In this document: one piece after another, positions 5,789 through 6,020 of the stretch | Layout: the number at the start of each line of letters is the position of its first letter | Numbering within the stretch: the stretch's first letter is position 1 | Origin: Bacteroidota bacterium | GTDB taxonomy: Bacteria > Bacteroidota > Bacteroidia > Flavobacteriales > Weeksellaceae | Assembly (NCBI GenBank): GCA_018266965.1 | Contig: JAFDZJ010000250.1 | Coordinates: forward strand, 1-6,020 | Length of the DNA stretch: 6,020 nt | Reading direction: 5' to 3' | The notes under the pieces: generated by a model | What the model was told of the DNA's origin: nothing | Seen by the model: only the letters and a program-made list of their open reading frames with translations | Databases searched by the model: none | Program-made: the position numbers and the translations under genes

Positions 5789-6020
5789 ACAAACAAAACG
5801 GGACAACGAACCGAATAAAAACGGCAGCAGGCAACAGGCAGTTTGGCAAAATGGCGGGTTTAGTGCTAAATTCAACGGCAGTTCTTCGATTGAGCATTTG
5901 TGCAAAACTGAACATTTGCGCTTCGATTTCCGCCACTTCGCCAAGCTGCTGGAACGTTGAACCAACATTGCTTTCAGCAATGAGTTAAAGCGAGTTTCGT
6001 TAGATTTGGGGTTACAAAAT
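5789..6020. other. downstream flank with short repeats, no supported gene
   Basis: This stretch is visibly richer in G+C than the operon. It contains a degenerate 7-bp tandem repeat GGCAGCA-GGCAACA-GGCAG (5823-5841) and a direct duplication in which TTCGATT (5885-5891) and GAGCATTTGTGC (5892-5903) recur as GAACATTTGCGC (5910-5921) and TTCGATT (5923-5929). Open frames exist on both strands: + to 5960, encoding a peptide with FNGSSSIEHLCKTEHLRFDF, and minus across 5567-5980. None has a recognised domain, promoter or clear coding bias. It may be another repeat unit or a gene remnant. Confidence 0.5.
5966..5982. repeat. short perfect hairpin
   Basis: CATTGCT (5966-5972) pairs with AGCAATG (5976-5982) over a 3-nt loop. 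No T run follows on the + strand. It could be part of a larger structure extending beyond the window; no function can be assigned. Confidence 0.35.

Noticed and set aside
5567..5980. 137-codon minus strand frame
   Set aside because: It overlaps the end of the third gene antisense and element B, and is rich in cysteine and leucine with no recognisable family.
5677..5988. 103-codon and 79-codon + strand frames after the third gene
   Set aside because: They cross element B, have no domain or start signal, and are best explained by the stop-poor repeat sequence.

Overview
The window looks like a chromosomal or mobile-island segment from a member of the Bacteroidota. The grounds are AT-rich coding sequence, start codons with no Shine-Dalgarno sequence, and a promoter before the first gene that fits the Bacteroidetes -33/-7 pattern (ATTG, 19 bp, TAAATTTG). 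The exact genus cannot be told from the sequence.

Layout. Bases 1-183 hold what looks like the N-terminal core-binding part of a tyrosine recombinase, broken off after about 42 recognisable residues. Bases 184-719 are non-coding but rich in structure: a long imperfect hairpin (C, 307-401) with a terminator-like stem-loop in its apex, a second structured element (A, 454-560), then a promoter flanked by two 14-bp repeats with dyad cores (659-675 and 696-709). Bases 720-5690 carry three tightly coupled genes on the + strand: an XRE-type HTH fused to a beta-class DNA methyltransferase (416 aa), a 966-aa protein joining an N-terminal PD-(D/E)XK nuclease motif to a gamma-class N6-adenine methyltransferase and a probable target-recognition region, and a 288-aa protein with a HEPN-like C-terminal RNFRNYIH motif that resembles abortive-infection proteins. 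Element B (5691-5788) begins at the base after the last stop codon and has the same architecture as A. The last 230 bases hold short repeats but no gene I can support.

How it works together (inference). The first two genes look like a type II restriction-modification system with two methyltransferases, as expected for an asymmetric recognition site, and the restriction activity is fused to the second enzyme. The HTH on the first methyltransferase probably binds the repeats over its own promoter and limits expression. The third gene would add a second defence layer, by analogy with PrrC beside the EcoprrI type I system.

The most interesting signal is the pair of elements A and B. They share an invariant apical sequence, the same 3x3 internal loop, the same flanking GCCAACGC and a similar 22-bp tail. 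Their stems differ in sequence yet stay paired, so structure rather than sequence appears to be conserved. They bracket the whole defence operon as one unit of about 5.23 kb, with all genes pointing toward the downstream copy and a recombinase fragment upstream. This resembles an integron gene cassette with attC-like folded sites, but the elements do not show a clear classical attC consensus and may represent a different cassette system.
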